A DNA stretch of 64,000 nt from Inia geoffrensis (Eukaryota > Chordata > Mammalia > Artiodactyla > Iniidae), in assembly GCA_036417435.1 (NCBI GenBank), contig CM070903.1, positions 83,011,501-83,075,500 of the forward strand, read 5' to 3'. The notes under the pieces were generated by a model, which was not told the origin of the DNA, did not search any database, and saw only the letters and a program-made list of their open reading frames with translations. Shown piece after piece: positions 22,450 through 35,727 of this stretch (position 1 is its first letter; each line of letters starts with the position of its first letter). A program made the translations under genes and the position numbers.

Positions 22450-25350
22450 CCTTGAAGTCCGTCTACTGGCAGAAACATGATTACAAATTACAAGATAATT
22501 GGCTGTAAGTAAACTATACTTCAATTAAATTTTTTAAAAGATAATTGGCTGCTATGATAAAGGTGGGTAGAAAGTGCAGTAGGAGCCAGAGAAAGGAAAA
22601 CCGTCGGCTAGGGAAGTTAAGGAAAGGGCACAACTAAAGGAAGGCTTCACAGAAACTTAAGGATGAAAAGCTACCTGTGGCCTACTAGTAACTACTAGTC
22701 CCCCACTGAGCCGGCAGTGAGTGCTGCTAATTACTCTCCATCTCTAATCTAGAGGTCCTACTTCAGTTTAATTAACAACAGAAAAGGACCCTCCCTCTTA
22801 CTAAAGGAAAATCCACTCCCTTGGCCCAACACTCCTGGGAATCCTCAAATGTTTTCATGCCCCAGGAATCCATTTCTGAATGCACTTGATCCTTAATCTG
22901 TGATTCAGTTAAGGTCAGACTTCTAGATTTGCTTGAACTTCAACACAGGCACTCCCCAGTAAGCCTCATCATTTGCTCAATAGACATTCTTCCTAGATTC
23001 TTTCTGCAGCAAGCCACCCACTAGAGCCCCAGAAGAAACAGCTACCCACCTGTGGCTACCATCGCACTGGCCTGGGGGGATGGGGGCAGGTCCTAGAGGG
23101 TAGAAGCAAATCCTAAGTGTGAACATGGGCTCCTCCCTCAATTCCCTAAAATATAGCTAACACCTGGCTGTTACAGATAGTTTGGGAATAATAGGAGAAT
23201 TATTAATATAAAGCTGAGAAGATTCATAAGTGACTATTACAAGTACAGCATCTATACCCCATTGCCTCCCAAAAGGATTCTGGGCCCCTCAAGGTCATCT
23301 CTCCACTCTTCTCAACAACTTCTACATGCCACCAACAGAAGATAATTTCCCTTCCACATTTGCGTCTACCCGTTTCAGGCTGGACTCGCAAGTTAACTTA
23401 AAAGGAGATTACCATTGGCATTATTATGCAGGGCAGTTCAGCTGTGTCCCAACTGCCCATTCCACTATAGAAGTAAGTCTTTGCCTTTGCCAAACCAAGA
23501 AGACCACTCAAGTATTGGGAAGGAATTCTCCAAAACAAAAGAGTGGTCTTCATTAAAACATAAATCAGAAAACTGCAAGCTGCTTTAGTTAGAAGAGCAG
23601 CTTCTCCCAGGTTCTGGCCACGAAGATTTAAGAAACTTTGGCATCAAGACTCAGAGCAGACTACTACGACACCACAACACAATTTTTTTCTTTTCCGGCC
23701 TCATTAAGAGCACCCTCACATACCCAATACTGAAACAGTTCACCCGCCATGAAAAGTGGAAGGGCTTTGGGATTACAAACCTCAGTCCGAATCTCTGAAC
23801 CTCATCAGCAAACTAACTCTGCCAGCCCCTCTGCACACATACACCACCTCTGTGTCCTCCTAGTTCTCTAGTCGCCCTCTGAAATGGAGAAAGAAAGGGG
23901 ATTCAGCCTTACAGTCGCTTCTGCCTGCGTCTTGTCTGCCAGTTGGTGCCTTCGGTGTCCTGTCGTCCACAGTAGAGGCGTGGACCACTGCCCATCCACT
24001 GACCAAGGAGTGGGATTATCCTTAACCCCAAATCCACTACTGCCGGAGACATTCCCAGGCTCAGGAACTCTTCACTGGAGGCCCAGAGGAGAATGCCAAA
24101 ATCACACGGAGTAACAAGGATGCTGAGATTTCTACCCTTGGTTTGGATAACTTGCACCCATGTACCGCCAGAAGAGCACAACCTCATTGCTTCAGTTTTC
24201 ATAGGGTATCCTAACCGGTTACCCTAATTGTCCAAAAAGACCTCTTCCTCCTCCTCCTGCGGAGATCCTCACCTTCAAGCCTTTCCATAGCCCCTCCCCC
24301 ATCTTCCTCAAAACCTACCTCCCCTCCACAGAACAATGAAGACCCAGCCCTCCAATCCATTCTTTAGTCTTGCAAATTTTCCCTTTGCCAGCATTCTCAA
24401 AATGTTAAAAGATTTCCTACCAACTTCGTTTTTGCTAACTCCTGTCAGAAGAGAGATCTGGGCCATTTGACTGAAGCGGGGTATGAGCCCATAGATGAGG
24501 TGTTGTTGGTTTGGCCCTAATGTGCCTAAAATCTAACATAATTCACCACCATGAAAATTGACTTCCTTCTGGGGACCAACTCTTCTGGTACTCAAGAAAA
24601 GCGAGCCCTTCTAATAGTGTGACTTTGATCTTATTCAGTCTGTCCAATAACTTTGGCCATATTATGCCAAAAGCAAGTACAGCTTTCCGTGTCCTCGATT
24701 TTATTACAAAATTTGCTCACATCAACTACAAATGGGTTGGCCTGCCTCATGTAGAGAAATAATAGCATCAGGCCCTACCTAAGCCTATTTCCTCATCTGC
24801 AAAACATAATTCACTAAACCCATCTCTCAGATCTGTGGGCACATTAAATGTGTTGATGTATATGAAGGGTCTACTTCAATGACCAGCATAGCTAAGTGCT
24901 TAAGGTTTCTCTTCCCTCTCTTTCCTTCTCATATCTAATAAGTCATTTAACTTGCCAGTTCTGCATCCCATGTTTTCTACAGATCTGCCTGATCCCCTCT
25001 CCAAATGTTACCAAGACTGTTAGCCTTGAGCTCTAATCCTCCCCCTTCAGCTGCAGGGAGGTGTTACCCTAGTCTTACAGGAAACAACCAGAATAGAAAA
25101 ACAAGAGCCCACCAAACCAGTTAGAACCAACTAGTCCAAGGTGGTAGAAAACCTGACCTTCAGTAGACCCCCATTATATGCTCACTGTAATACATTTGCA
25201 TGGTAAATAACACACCTGATTGTTGACAATTGCCACAGGAAGAGCCAGAAGAGCCCATAGAAAGACTGAAAACAGGTGTTGTAAAACTATTGTTGTCCCA
25301 GTTCCTAGCATACCACACCTCTGTTCTCAGATAAGTCATAAATATTCCTC
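22450..25350. other. Intergenic region upstream of SENP2
   Basis: There is no gene I can support here. It holds short open frames (23,230-23,556 plus; 23,909-24,202 minus) without recognisable domains. It has moderate GC and few identifiable repeats, unlike the rest of the window. Confidence 0.5.
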
Positions 25351-25356
25351 CCTCTC

Positions 25357-25486
25357 TTTTTTTTTTTTTTTTTTTTTTTCTGAGCTGCTCGGCATGTGGG
25401 ATCTTACTTCCCTGAACAGGGATTGAACCCATGCCCCCTACAGTGGAAGCCTGGAGTCTTAAGCACTGGACCTCCAGAGAAGTCCT
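25357..25486 (-). mobile_element. tRNA-derived SINE, short copy
   Basis: Poly-T at left, ggcatgtgggatcttacttc, then tgaacagggattgaaccca and a decayed right end. Confidence 0.85.
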
Positions 25487-25571
25487 CCTGCCTCACTTTA
25501 CCCAGTTCCATCCTTTTACCTCGACCCTCCTGTATATATGGTGTCTCAAGCAGGTTGAGAAGTTGATTTTC

Positions 25572-25740
25572 TTTTCTTTTCTTTTTTTAAATAAACATTT
25601 TATTTTGGAGTAATTTTAGATTTACAGAAAAGTTACAGAGAATACAGACTTCCCTTATACTCTTCACCCATTTGCTCCTAATACATAACTGTGGTACATT
25701 TATCAAAAAAAGACAGTAACACTGGCACATTACTATTTTT
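25572..25740 (-). other. 3'-transduced sequence carried by the L1
   Basis: This lies between the L1 A tail and the second A tail next to the target duplication. On the minus strand it has AATAAA about 15 nt before the second tail. The sequence itself resembles an old L1M-type 3' fragment ('tttagatttacagaaaagtt'). Confidence 0.75.
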
Positions 25741-26119
25741 TTTTCTTTTTTTTTTTTTTGAATTTTATTTTATTTTTTTATAGAGCAGGTTCTCATTAGT
25801 CATCCATTTTATACACATCGGTGTATACATGTCAATCCCAATCGCCCAATTTGTCACAACACCAACACCATCCCCCGCCGACTTCCCTGCTTGGTGTCCA
25901 TACGTTTGTTCTCTACATCTGTGTCTCAGTTTCTGCCCTGCAAACCTGTTCATCTGTACCATTTTTCTAGGTTCCACATATATGTGTTAATATACGATAT
26001 TTGTTTTTCTCTTTCTGACATACTTCACTCTGTATGATAGTCTCTAGATGCATCCACGTCTCTACAAATGACCCAATTTCATTCCTTTTTATGGCTGAGT
26101 AATATTCCATTGTATATAT

Positions 26120-28240
26120 TTACCACTTCTTCTTTATCCATTTGTCTGTCGATGGGCATTTGGGTTGCTTCCATGACCAGGCTATTGTAAGTAGTGCTGC
26201 AATGAATATTGGGGTGCATGTGTCTCTCTGAATTATGGTTTTCTCTGGGTATATGCCCAGTAGTGGGATTGCTGGGTCATATGGTAATTCTATTTTTAGT
26301 TTTTTAAGGAAGCTCCATACTGTTCTCCAGAGTGGCTGTATCAATTTACATTCCCACCAACAGTGCAAGAGGGTTCCTCTTTCTCCACACCATCTCCAAC
26401 ATGGTTGTTTGTAGATTTTCTGATGATCCCCATTCTAACCGGTGTGAGGTGATACCTCATTGTAGTTTTGATTTGCATTTCTCTAATAATTAGTGATGGT
26501 GAGCAGCTTTTCATGTGCTTCTTGGCCATCTGTATGTCGTCTTTGGAGACATGTCTGTTTAGGTCTTCTGCCCATTTTTGGATTGGGTTGTTTGTTTTTT
26601 TAATATTGAGCTGCATGAGTTGTTTATATATTTTAGAGATTAATCCATTGTCTGTTGATTTGTTTGCAAATATTTTCTCCCATTCAGAGGGTTGTCTTTT
26701 CATCTTGTTTATGGTTTCCTTTGCTGTGCAAAAGCTTTTAAGTTTCATTAGGTCCTATTTGTTTATTTTGGGTTTTATTTCCAGTACTCTAGCAGGCAGA
26801 TCAAAAAAGATCTTGCTGTGATTTATGTCAAAGGGTGTTCTTCCTATGTTTTCCTGTAAGAGTTTTATTGTCCGGTCTTACATTTAGGTCTGTAATCCAT
26901 TTTGAGTTTATTTTTGTGTATGGTGTTAGGGACTGTTCTAATTTCATTCTTTTACATGTAGCTGTCCAGTTTTCCCAGCACCGCTTATTGAAGAGACTGC
27001 CTTTTCTCCATTGTATATCTTTGCCTCCTTTGTCATAGATTAGTTGACCATAGGTGCGTGGGCTTATCTCTGGGCTTTCTACCTTGTTCCATTGATATAT
27101 ATTTCTGTTTTTGTGCCAGTACCACATTGTCTTGCTCACTGTAGCTTTGTAGTATAGTCTGAAGTCAGGGAGTCTGATTCCTCCAGCTCTGTATTTTTCC
27201 CTCAAGACTGTTTTGGCTATTCGGGGTCTTTTGTGTCTCCACACAAATTTTAAGATTTTTTGCTCTAGTTCCATAAAGAATGCCATTGGTAATTTGATAG
27301 GGATTGCATTGAATCTGTAGATTGCTTTGGATAGTATAGTCATTTTCATAATATTGATTCTTCCAATCCAAAAACATGGTATATCTCTTGATTTGTTGGT
27401 ATCATCTTTAATTTCTTTCATCAGTGTCTTATAGTTTTCTGCATACAGGTCTTTTATCTCCCTAAGTAGGTTTATTCCTAGGTATTTTATTCGTTTTGTT
27501 GCAATGGTAAATGGGAGTGTTTCCTTAATTTCTCTTTCAGATTTTTCATCATTAGTGTATAGGAATGCAAGAGATTTCTGTGCATTAATTTTGTATCCTG
27601 CAACTTTTCCATATTCATTGATTAGCTCTAGTAGTTTTCTGGTGGCAACTTTAGGATTATCTATGTATAGTATCATGTCATCTGCGAACAGTGACAGTTT
27701 CATTTCTTCTTTTCCAATTTGTATTCCTTTTATTTCTTTTTCTTCCCTGATTGCCATGCGGAGGAATTCCAAAATTATGTTGAATAATAGTGGCGAGAGT
27801 GAACATCCTTGTCTTGTTCCTAACCTTAGAGGAAATGTTTTCAGTTATTCACCATTGAGAATGATGGTTGCTGTGGGTTTGTTGTATATGGCCTTTATTA
27901 TGTTGAGGTAAGTTCTCTCTATGCCCACTTTCTGGAGAGTTTTTATCATATATGGGTGTTGAATTTTGCCAAAAGCTTTTTCTGCATCTATTGAGATGAT
28001 CATATATGGTTTTTATTCTTCAATTTGTTAATATGGTGTATCACATTGATTGATTTGCATATATTGAAGAATCCTTGCATCCCTGGGATAAATCCTACTT
28101 GATGATGGTGTATGATCTCTTTTAATGTGCTGTTGGATTCTGTTTGCTAGTATTTTGTTGAGAATTTTTGCATCTATATTCATCAGTGATATTGGTCTGT
28201 AATTTTCTTTTTTTGTAGTATCTTTGTCTGGTTTTGGCAT
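26120..28240 (-). pseudogene. L1 ORF2 reverse transcriptase and C-terminal part (broken)
   Basis: The open piece 26,828-27,772 (314 codons) holds the polymerase catalytic motif FADDMILY and the following thumb region. 28,028-28,240 holds the [20 protein letters not shown] block that starts the RT domain. 26,120-26,748 holds the C-terminal region. Several frameshifts separate them, so no complete enzyme is encoded. Confidence 0.92.
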
Positions 28241-28399
28241 CAGGGTGATGGTGGCCTCATAGAATGACTTGGGGAATGTTGCTTCTTTGCAAATTTGTGG
28301 AAGAGGTCGAGAAGGATGGTGTTAGCTCATCTCTAAATGTCTGATAGAATTCACCTGGGAAGCCTTCTGGTCCTGGACTTTTGTTTGTTGGAAGATTTT

Positions 28400-28612
28400 T
28401 TTTTTTTCTTTTTTTTTTTGCGGTACGTGGGTCTCTCACTGTTGTGGCCTATCCCACTGCAGAGCACAGGCTCCGGACACACAGGCCCAGTGGCCACAGC
28501 TCACGGGCCTGGTCACTCCGCGGCATGTGGGATCTTCCTGGACCGGGGCACGAACCCGCATCCCCCGCATTGGCAGGCGGACTCTCAACCACTGCACCAC
28601 CAGGGAAGCTCC
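28400..28612 (-). mobile_element. CHR-2-like SINE nested in the minus-strand L1
   Basis: Flanked by tgttggaaga(a)tttt at 28,386-28,399 and 28,613-28,627. Full-length short-class copy, inserted after the L1. Confidence 0.94.
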
Positions 28613-28657
28613 TGTTGGAAGAATTTTAATCACAGTTTCAATTTCATTACTTGTGAT

Positions 28658-30004
28658 TCATCTGTTCATATTTTCCATTTCTTCCTGGTTCAGTCTTGAA
28701 CATCTATACCTTTCTAAGAATTTGTCCATTTCTTCCAGGTTGTCCATTTTATTGGCATAGAGTTGCCTGTAGTAGTCTCTTAGGGTGCTTTGTATTTCTG
28801 CAGTGTCTGTTGTAACTTCTCCTTTTTCATTTCTAATTTTATTGATTTGAGTCCTCTCCCTCTTTTTCTTGATGAGTCTTGCTAAAGGTTTGTCAATTTT
28901 GTTCATCTTCTCAAAGAACCAGCTTTCTGATTTATTGATCTTTGCTATTGTTTTTGTTGTTTGTATTTCATTTATTTCTGCTCTGATCTTTATGATTTCC
29001 TTCCTTCTACTAATTTTGGTTTTTGTTTGTTCTCCTTTCTCTAGTTCCTTTAGGTGTAAGGTTAGATTGTTTATTTGAGATTTTTCTTTTTTCTTGAGGT
29101 AGGCTTGTATAGCGATAACCTTCCTTCTTAGAACTGCTTTTGCTACGTCCCATAGGTTTTTGATCATCATGTTTTCATTGTCATTTGTCTCTAGGTATTT
29201 TTTGGTTTCCTCTTTGATTTTTTCACTGATCTCTTGGTTATTTAGTAACGTATTGTTTAGCCACCATGTGTTTGTGTTTTTTACGTTTTCTCCCTTGTAA
29301 TTGATTTCTAATGTCATAGCATTGTGGTCAGAAAAGATGCTGGATATGATTTCAATTTTCGTAAATTTACTGAGGCTAGATTTGTGACCCAAGATATGAT
29401 CTATCCTGGAGAATGGTCCATGTGTAGTTGATAAGCAAGTGTAATCTGCTGTTTTGGGATGGAACGTCCTATAAATATCAATTAAGTCTATCTGGTCTGT
29501 TGGGTCATTTAAAGCTTGTGTTTCCTTGTTAATTTTCTGTTTGGATGAACTGTCCATTGGTGTAAGTGAGGTGTTAAAGTCCCCCACTATTCTTGTGTTA
29601 CTGTCGATTTCCTCTTTTAGAGTTGTTAGCAGTTGTCTTATGTACTGAAGTGCTCCTATGTTGGGTGCATATATATTTATAATTGTTATATCGTCTTCTT
29701 GGATTGATCCCTTGATCATTATGTAGTGTCCTTCCTTGTCTTTTGTAACATTCTTTATGTTAAAGTCTATTTGCTATGAGTACTGCTATTCCAGTTTTCC
29801 TTTGATTTCCATTTGTGTGGAATACCTTGTCCATCCTCTCACTTTCAGTCTGTATGTGTCCGTAGGGCTGAGGTGGGTCTCTTGTAGACAGCATATATAT
29901 GGGTCTTGTTTTTGTATCCATTCAGCAAGCCTGTGTCTTTTGGTTGGAGCATTTAAGACATTCACGTTTAAGGTAATTATCGACGTGTATGTTCCTATCA
30001 ACAT
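28658..30004 (-). pseudogene. L1 ORF2 endonuclease and linker part (broken)
   Basis: This is the apurinic-endonuclease-like N-terminal domain of L1 ORF2, starting at 30,004 and frame-shifted near 29,780. The main open piece is 28,658-29,719 (353 codons), with [16 protein letters not shown] and [12 protein letters not shown] motifs. It continues into a linker and is ended by frame loss before the SINE at 28,400-28,612. Confidence 0.9.
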
Positions 30005-30099
30005 TTTCTTAATTGTTTGGGGTTTTTTTGTAGGTCCTTTTCTTCTTTTGTGTTTCCCACTTAGAGAAGTTCCTTTAGCATTTGTTGTAGAGCTGGTTT

Positions 30100-31815
30100 G
30101 GTGGTGCTGAATTCTCTTAGCTTTTGCTTGTCTGTAAAGCTTTTGCTTTCTCCATTGAATCTGAATGAGATCCTTGCTGGGTAGAGTAATCTTGGTTGTA
30201 GGTTCTTCCCTTTCATCACTTTAAGTATGTCATGCCATTCCCTTCTGGCTTGTAGAGTTTCTGCTGAGAAATCAGCTGTTACCCTTATGGGAGTTCCCTT
30301 GTATGTTATTTGTCATTTTTCTCTTGCTGCTTTCAATAATTTTTCTTTGTCTTTAATTTTTGTCAGTTTGATTACTATGTGTCTCAGTGTGTTTCTTCTT
30401 GGGTTTATCCTGTATGGGACTCTCTATGCTTCCTGGACTTGGGTGGCTATTTCCTTTCCCATGTTAGGGAAATTTTCAACTATAATCTCTTCAAATATTT
30501 CTCAGGTCCTTTCTCTCTCTCTTCTCCATCTGGGACCCCTATTATGCGAATGTTGTTGCATTTAATGTTGTGCCAGAGGTCTCTTAGGCTGTCTTCAGTT
30601 CTTTTCATTCTTTTTTCTTTATTCTATTCCACAGCAGTGAATTCCACCATTCTGTCTTCCAGGTCACTTATCCGTCCTTCTGCCACAATTATTCTGCAAT
30701 TGATTCCTTCTAGTGTATTTTTCATTTGTTATTGTATTGCTCATCTCTGTTTGTTCTTTAATTCTTCTAGATCTTTGTTAAACATTTCTTGCATCTTCTC
30801 GATCTTTTCCTCCATGCTTTTTCCAGGGTCCTGCCTGGATCATCTTCACTATCACTATTCTGAATTCTTTTTCTGGAAGGTTGCCTATCTCCACTTCATT
30901 TAGTTGTTTTTCTGGGGTTTTATCTTGTTCCTTCATCTGGTACATAGCCATCTGCCTTTTCATCTTGTCTATCTCTCTGTGAATGTGGTTTCTGTTCCAT
31001 AGGCTGCAGGATTGTAGTTCTTCTTGCTTCTGCTGTCTGCCCTCTGGTGGATGAAGCTATCTAAGAGACTTATGAAAGTGTCCTGATGGGAGGAACCAGT
31101 GGTGGGTAGAGCTGGCTGTTGCTCTGGTGGGCAGAGCTCAGTAAAACTTAAATCCACTTGTCTTCTGATGGGTGGGGCTGGGTTCCCTCCCTGTTGGTTG
31201 TTTGGCCTGAGGCGACCCAACACTGGAGCCAACCCGAGCTCTTTGATGGGGTTAATGGAGGACTCTGGGAGGGCTCACACCAAGGAGTACTTCCCAGAAC
31301 TTCTGCTGCCAGTGTCCCTGTCCTCTCGGTGAGACACAGCCACACCCCGCCTCTTCAGGAGACCCTCCAACACTAGCAGGTAGGTCTGGTTCAGTCTCTA
31401 TGGGGTCACTGCTCCTTCCCCTGGGTCCCAATGTGCACATTACTTTGTGTGTGCCCTCCAAGAGTGGATTCTCTGTTTCCCCCAGTCCTGTCGTAGTCCT
31501 GCAATCAAATCCCACTAGCCTTCAAAGTCTGATTCTCTAGGAATTCCTCCTCCCATTGCCAGATCCGCAAGTTCAGAAGCCTGATGTGGGCTCAGAACCT
31601 TCAGTCCAGTGGGTGGTCTTCTGTGGTATATGTTCTCCAGTTTGTGAGTCACCCACCCAGGAGTTATGGCATTTGATTTTATTGTAATTGTGCCCCTCGT
31701 ACCATCTCATTCTGGCTTCTCCTTTGTCTTTGGATGTGGGGTATCTTTTTTGGTTAGTTCTAGTGTCTTCCTGTCTATGGTTGTTCAGCAGTTAGTTGTG
31801 ATTCCAGTGGTCTTG
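30100..31815 (-). pseudogene. L1 ORF1 and 5' UTR (broken)
   Basis: ORF1, a nucleic-acid-binding coiled-coil protein in L1, is present only as short frames (for example 30,778-30,963, rich in K/E and coiled-coil-like). The region 30,969-31,815 is a GC-richer 5' UTR similar to that of the plus-strand L1 at 32,300-33,170. Confidence 0.8.
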
Positions 31816-31834
31816 CAAGGAGAAGTTGATTTTC

Positions 31835-32299
31835 AAACTAAGTTCCTACGTCTCCATTCTCTGGCCATTGATTAAAGCCTGTGCTATTTCAGTCTTAGCA
31901 TCCATTTTGTTATTGGCTGTGTAAAACCGAATGGAAAAAGAACCCTCCCTCCTAAGGCAGGGGGCTTTGTCTGGGCTAGGGCCCAAGTGGGGGTGAGGTA
32001 GAAGATAGATGGGCCCCTGGGCCAAACAGCTGCGTTTGTCAAGTGGAGTAAAGTTAAAGCTTTGTTCTCACCCAGACACTCCAAGGACAAAGGTAATGGC
32101 AGAAGCTGAGCTCTGCTGAAGTAAAGAGATAAGATGACCACTTCTGAGGTCAAAGAAAATTTCCCTCTCTGCACATGTGCAGGAAGGCTACTTGGGGGTC
32201 AAAAGGGAAGGAGGTGCCACCCCATAATAAGTGTGGGCATGCACCCACAGACCTCTGCAGTGGGATCCATCTTAGCAAAAAATTGCACATGTGTAAATT
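31835..32299. mobile_element. Possible LTR or ERV remnant, left half (tentative)
   Basis: This lies between the two L1s. It is not L1 sequence and shows no coding potential. It seems to continue after the plus-strand L1 at about 41,095, so the L1 may have split one older element. The family is not identified. Confidence 0.3.
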
Positions 32300-33179
32300 G
32301 GTTCAAGATGGCAGAGTAGAAGGACTTGCACTCACTCCCTCTTATGAGAGCACCAGAATCACAACTAATTGCTGAACAATCATCAACAGGAAGACACTGG
32401 AACTCACCAAAAAGATACCCCACATCCAAAGACAAAGGAGAAGCCACAATGAGACAGGAGGAGGGGTGCAATCACAATAAAATCAAATCCCGTAACTACT
32501 GGGTGGTGACTCACAAACTGGATAACAATTATAACACAGAAATCCACCCACTGGAGTGAAGGTTGTGAGCCCCACGTTAGGTTTCCCAACCTGGGGATCT
32601 GGCAATGGGAGGAGGAATTCCCAGTGAATCAGACTTTGAAGGCTAGCAGGATTTGATTGTATGACTTTGACAGGACTGGGGGAAACTGGTGTCTCCACTC
32701 TTGGAGGGCATACACAAAGTAATGTGCACATCAGGACCCAGGGGAAGTGGCAATGACCCCATAGGAGACTGAACTAGACGTACCTGCTAGTGTTAGAGGG
32801 TCTCCTGCAGAGGCGGGAGGTGGCTGTATCTCACCATGAGGACAAGGATACTGGCAGCAGAAATTCTGGGAAGTACTCATTGGCGTGAGCCCTCCTGGAG
32901 TCCGCCATATAGCCCCACCAAAGAGCCTGTAGCCTCCAGTGCTGAGTTGCCTTAGCCCATACAACCAAAGGGAGGGAACTCAGCCCCACCCATCAGCAGA
33001 CAAACAGATTAAAGTTTTACTGAGCTCTGCCCACCAGAGCAATACCCAGCTCTACCCACCACCAATCCCTCCCATCAGGAAGCTTTCACAAGCCTCTTAG
33101 ATAGCCCCATCCACCAGAGGCCAGTCAACAGAAGCAGGAAGAATGACAATCCTGCAGCCTGTTAAAGGAAAACCACATT

Positions 33180-34560
33180 CACAGAAAGAGAGACAAAGTG
33201 AAAAGGCAGAGGACTATGTACCAGATGAAGGAACAAGATAAAACCTCAGAAAAACAATTAAATGAAGTGGAGATAGGTAACCTTCCAGAAAAATAATTAA
33301 GAATAGTAATAGTGAAAGTGATACAGAACCTCAGAAAAAGCATGGAAGCAAAGATCAAGAAGATGCAAGAGATGTTTAACAAAGTCCTGGAAGAATTAAA
33401 TAAAAACCACCTAGAAGAAATTAAAGAACAAACACACAGAGATGAACAATACAATAACTGAAATGAAAAATACATTACTAGGAATCAATAGCAGAATAAC
33501 TGAGGCAGAAGAATAGATAAGTGACCTGGAAGACAGAATGGTGGAATTCACTGCCATGGAACAGAATAAAGAAAAAAAGAATGAAAAGAAATGAAGACAG
33601 GGCTTCCCTGGTGGCTCAGTGGTTAAGAATCCGCCCGCCAGTGCAGGGGACACGGGTTTGAGCTCTGGTCTGGGAAGATCCCACATGCCGCGGAGCAACT
33701 AAGCCCATGTGCCACAACTACTGATCCTGCGCTCTAGAGCCTGCAAGCCACGACTACTGATCCCACGTGCGACAACTACTGAAGCCCGCGCGCCTAGAGC
33801 CCGTGCTCCGCAACAAGAGAAGCCACCGCAATGAGAAGCCCATGCACCACAACAAAGAGTAGTCCCTGCTCACCCCAACTAGAGAGAGCTTGCGTGCAGC
33901 AACGAAGACCCAATGCAGCCAATAATAAATTAAAAAAAAATAAATTAAAGTACAGAATTATTTAAAAAAAGAAAGAAAGAAAGAAATGAAGACAGCCTAA
34001 GAGACCTCTGGGACAACATTAAATGCAGCAACATTTGAATTATAGGGGTCCCAGAAGAAGAAGAGAGAGAGAAAGGACCCAAGAAAATATTTGAAGAGAT
34101 TATAGTCAAAAACTTCCCTACACGGGAAAGGAAATAGCCACCCAAGTCCAGGAAGCTCAGACAGTCCCAGGCAGGATAAACCCAAGGAGAAACACACTGA
34201 GACACATAGTAATCAAACTGACAAAAATTAAAGACAAAGAAAAATTATTAAAAGCAGCAAGGGAAAAACGACAAATAACATACAACAGAACTCCCATAAG
34301 GTTAACAGCTGATTTCTCAGCAGAAACTCTACCAGCCAGAAGGGAGTGGCATGATATATTTAAAGTGATGAAACTGAAGAACCTACAACAAAGATTACCC
34401 TACCCAGCAAGGATCTCATTCAGATTCAACAGAGAAATCAAAAGCTTTACATACAAGCAAAAGCTAAGAAAATTCAGTTCTACAGCAAATGCTAAAGGAA
34501 CTTCTCTAAGTGGGAAACACGAAAGAAGAAAAGGACCTACAAAAACAAACCCAAAACAAT
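33180..34560 (+). pseudogene. L1 ORF1 (broken, split by a SINE)
   Basis: This is K/E-rich coiled-coil coding sequence followed by an RNA-binding-like region ('caagccagaagggag', 'ttctcagcagaaactctacc'). It is in many short frames and interrupted at 33,601-33,980. Confidence 0.8.
33601..33980 (+). mobile_element. CHR SINE, long form, nested in L1 ORF1
   Basis: Flanked by aagaaatgaagacag at 33,586-33,600 and 33,981-33,995. Ends in an A-rich and GAAA-rich tail. Confidence 0.95.
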
Positions 34561-35429
34561 TAAGAAAATGGTAATAGGAACATATATATCGATAATTACC
34601 TTTAATGTGAATGGATTAAATGCTCCATCCAAAAGATACAGGCTTGCTAAATGGATACAAAAACAAGACCATATATGTGCTGTGTACAAGAGACACACTT
34701 CAGACTTAGGGACACATACAGACTGAAAGTGAGGGGATGGCAAAAGTATTACATGCAAATGGAAATCAAATGGAAGCTGGAGTAGCAATGCTCATATCAG
34801 ATAAAATAGACTTTAACATAAAGAATGTTACAAGAAACAAGGAGGGACACTACATAATGATCAAGGGATCAATCCAAGAAGAAGATATAACAATTATAAA
34901 TATATATGCACCCAACATAGGAGCACCTCAATACATAAGGCAACTGCTAACAGCTATAAAAGAGGAAATCGACAGTAACACAATAATAGCGGGGGGGCTT
35001 TAACACCTCACTTACACCAATGGACAGATCATCCAGTCAAAAAATAAATAAGGAAACACAAGCTTTAAATGACCCAACAGACCAGATAGACTTAATTGAT
35101 ATTTATAGGACATTCCATCCCAAAACAGCAGATTACACTTTCTTCTCAAGTGCACACGGACAATCGTCCAGGATAGATTACATCTTGGGTCACAAATAAA
35201 GCCTCGGTAAATTTAAGAAAATTGAAATCATATCAAGCCTCTTTTCCGATCACAGCGCTGTGAGATTAGAAGTAAATTACAGGGAGAAAAATGTAAAAAA
35301 CACAAACACCTGGAGGCTGAACAATATGTTACTAAATAACCAAGAGATCAGTGAAAAAATCAAAGAGGAAATCAAAAAATACCTAGAGACAAATGACAAT
35401 GAAAACATGATGATCAAAAACCTATGGGA

Positions 35430-35693
35430 GGACTTCCCTGGTGGCACAGTGCTTAAGAATCCGCCTGCCAATGCAGGGGACACGGGTTTGAGCCCTGGTC
35501 TGGGAAGATCCCACATGCCACAGAGCAGCTAAGCCCGTGTGCCACAACTACTGAAGCCTGTGTGCCTAGAGTCCATGATCTGCAACAAAGAGAAGCCACC
35601 GCAATGAGAAGACTGTGCACCGCAATGAAGAGTAGCCCCCAGTCGCCACAACTAGAGAAAATCCACGTGCAGCAACAGAGACCCAATGCAGCC

Positions 35694-35723
<30 letters not shown>
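35430..35723 (+). mobile_element. CHR SINE, long form, nested in L1 ORF2
   Basis: Flanked by aaaaacctatggga (35,416-35,429) and a one-base variant (35,724-35,737). Confidence 0.95.

Positions 35724-35727
<4 letters not shown>

Larger units (their letters stand above)
25557..31834 (-). mobile_element. Near full-length L1 with 3' transduction, including target duplications
   Basis: The 15-bp duplication GAGAAGTTGATTTTC occurs at 25,557-25,571 and 31,820-31,834, enclosing 6,248 bp. Reading on the minus strand, the order is: 5' UTR (starting about 45 nt short of the full 5' end seen in the neighbouring L1), a broken ORF1, ORF2 from 30,004, a 3' UTR and an A-rich tail (25,741-25,765). Then come about 150 bp of unrelated sequence and a second A tail (25,572-25,590). 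ORF2 is split by frameshifts, stops and a SINE (28,400-28,612). Endonuclease-type residues (LQETHL) and the reverse-transcriptase core, including FADDMILY near 27,680, are still readable. It is dead by mutation. Confidence 0.95.

Noticed and set aside
23230..23556. 108-codon open frame upstream of SENP2
   Set aside because: No recognisable domain, no splice context and no homology I can recall. Kept only as intergenic sequence.
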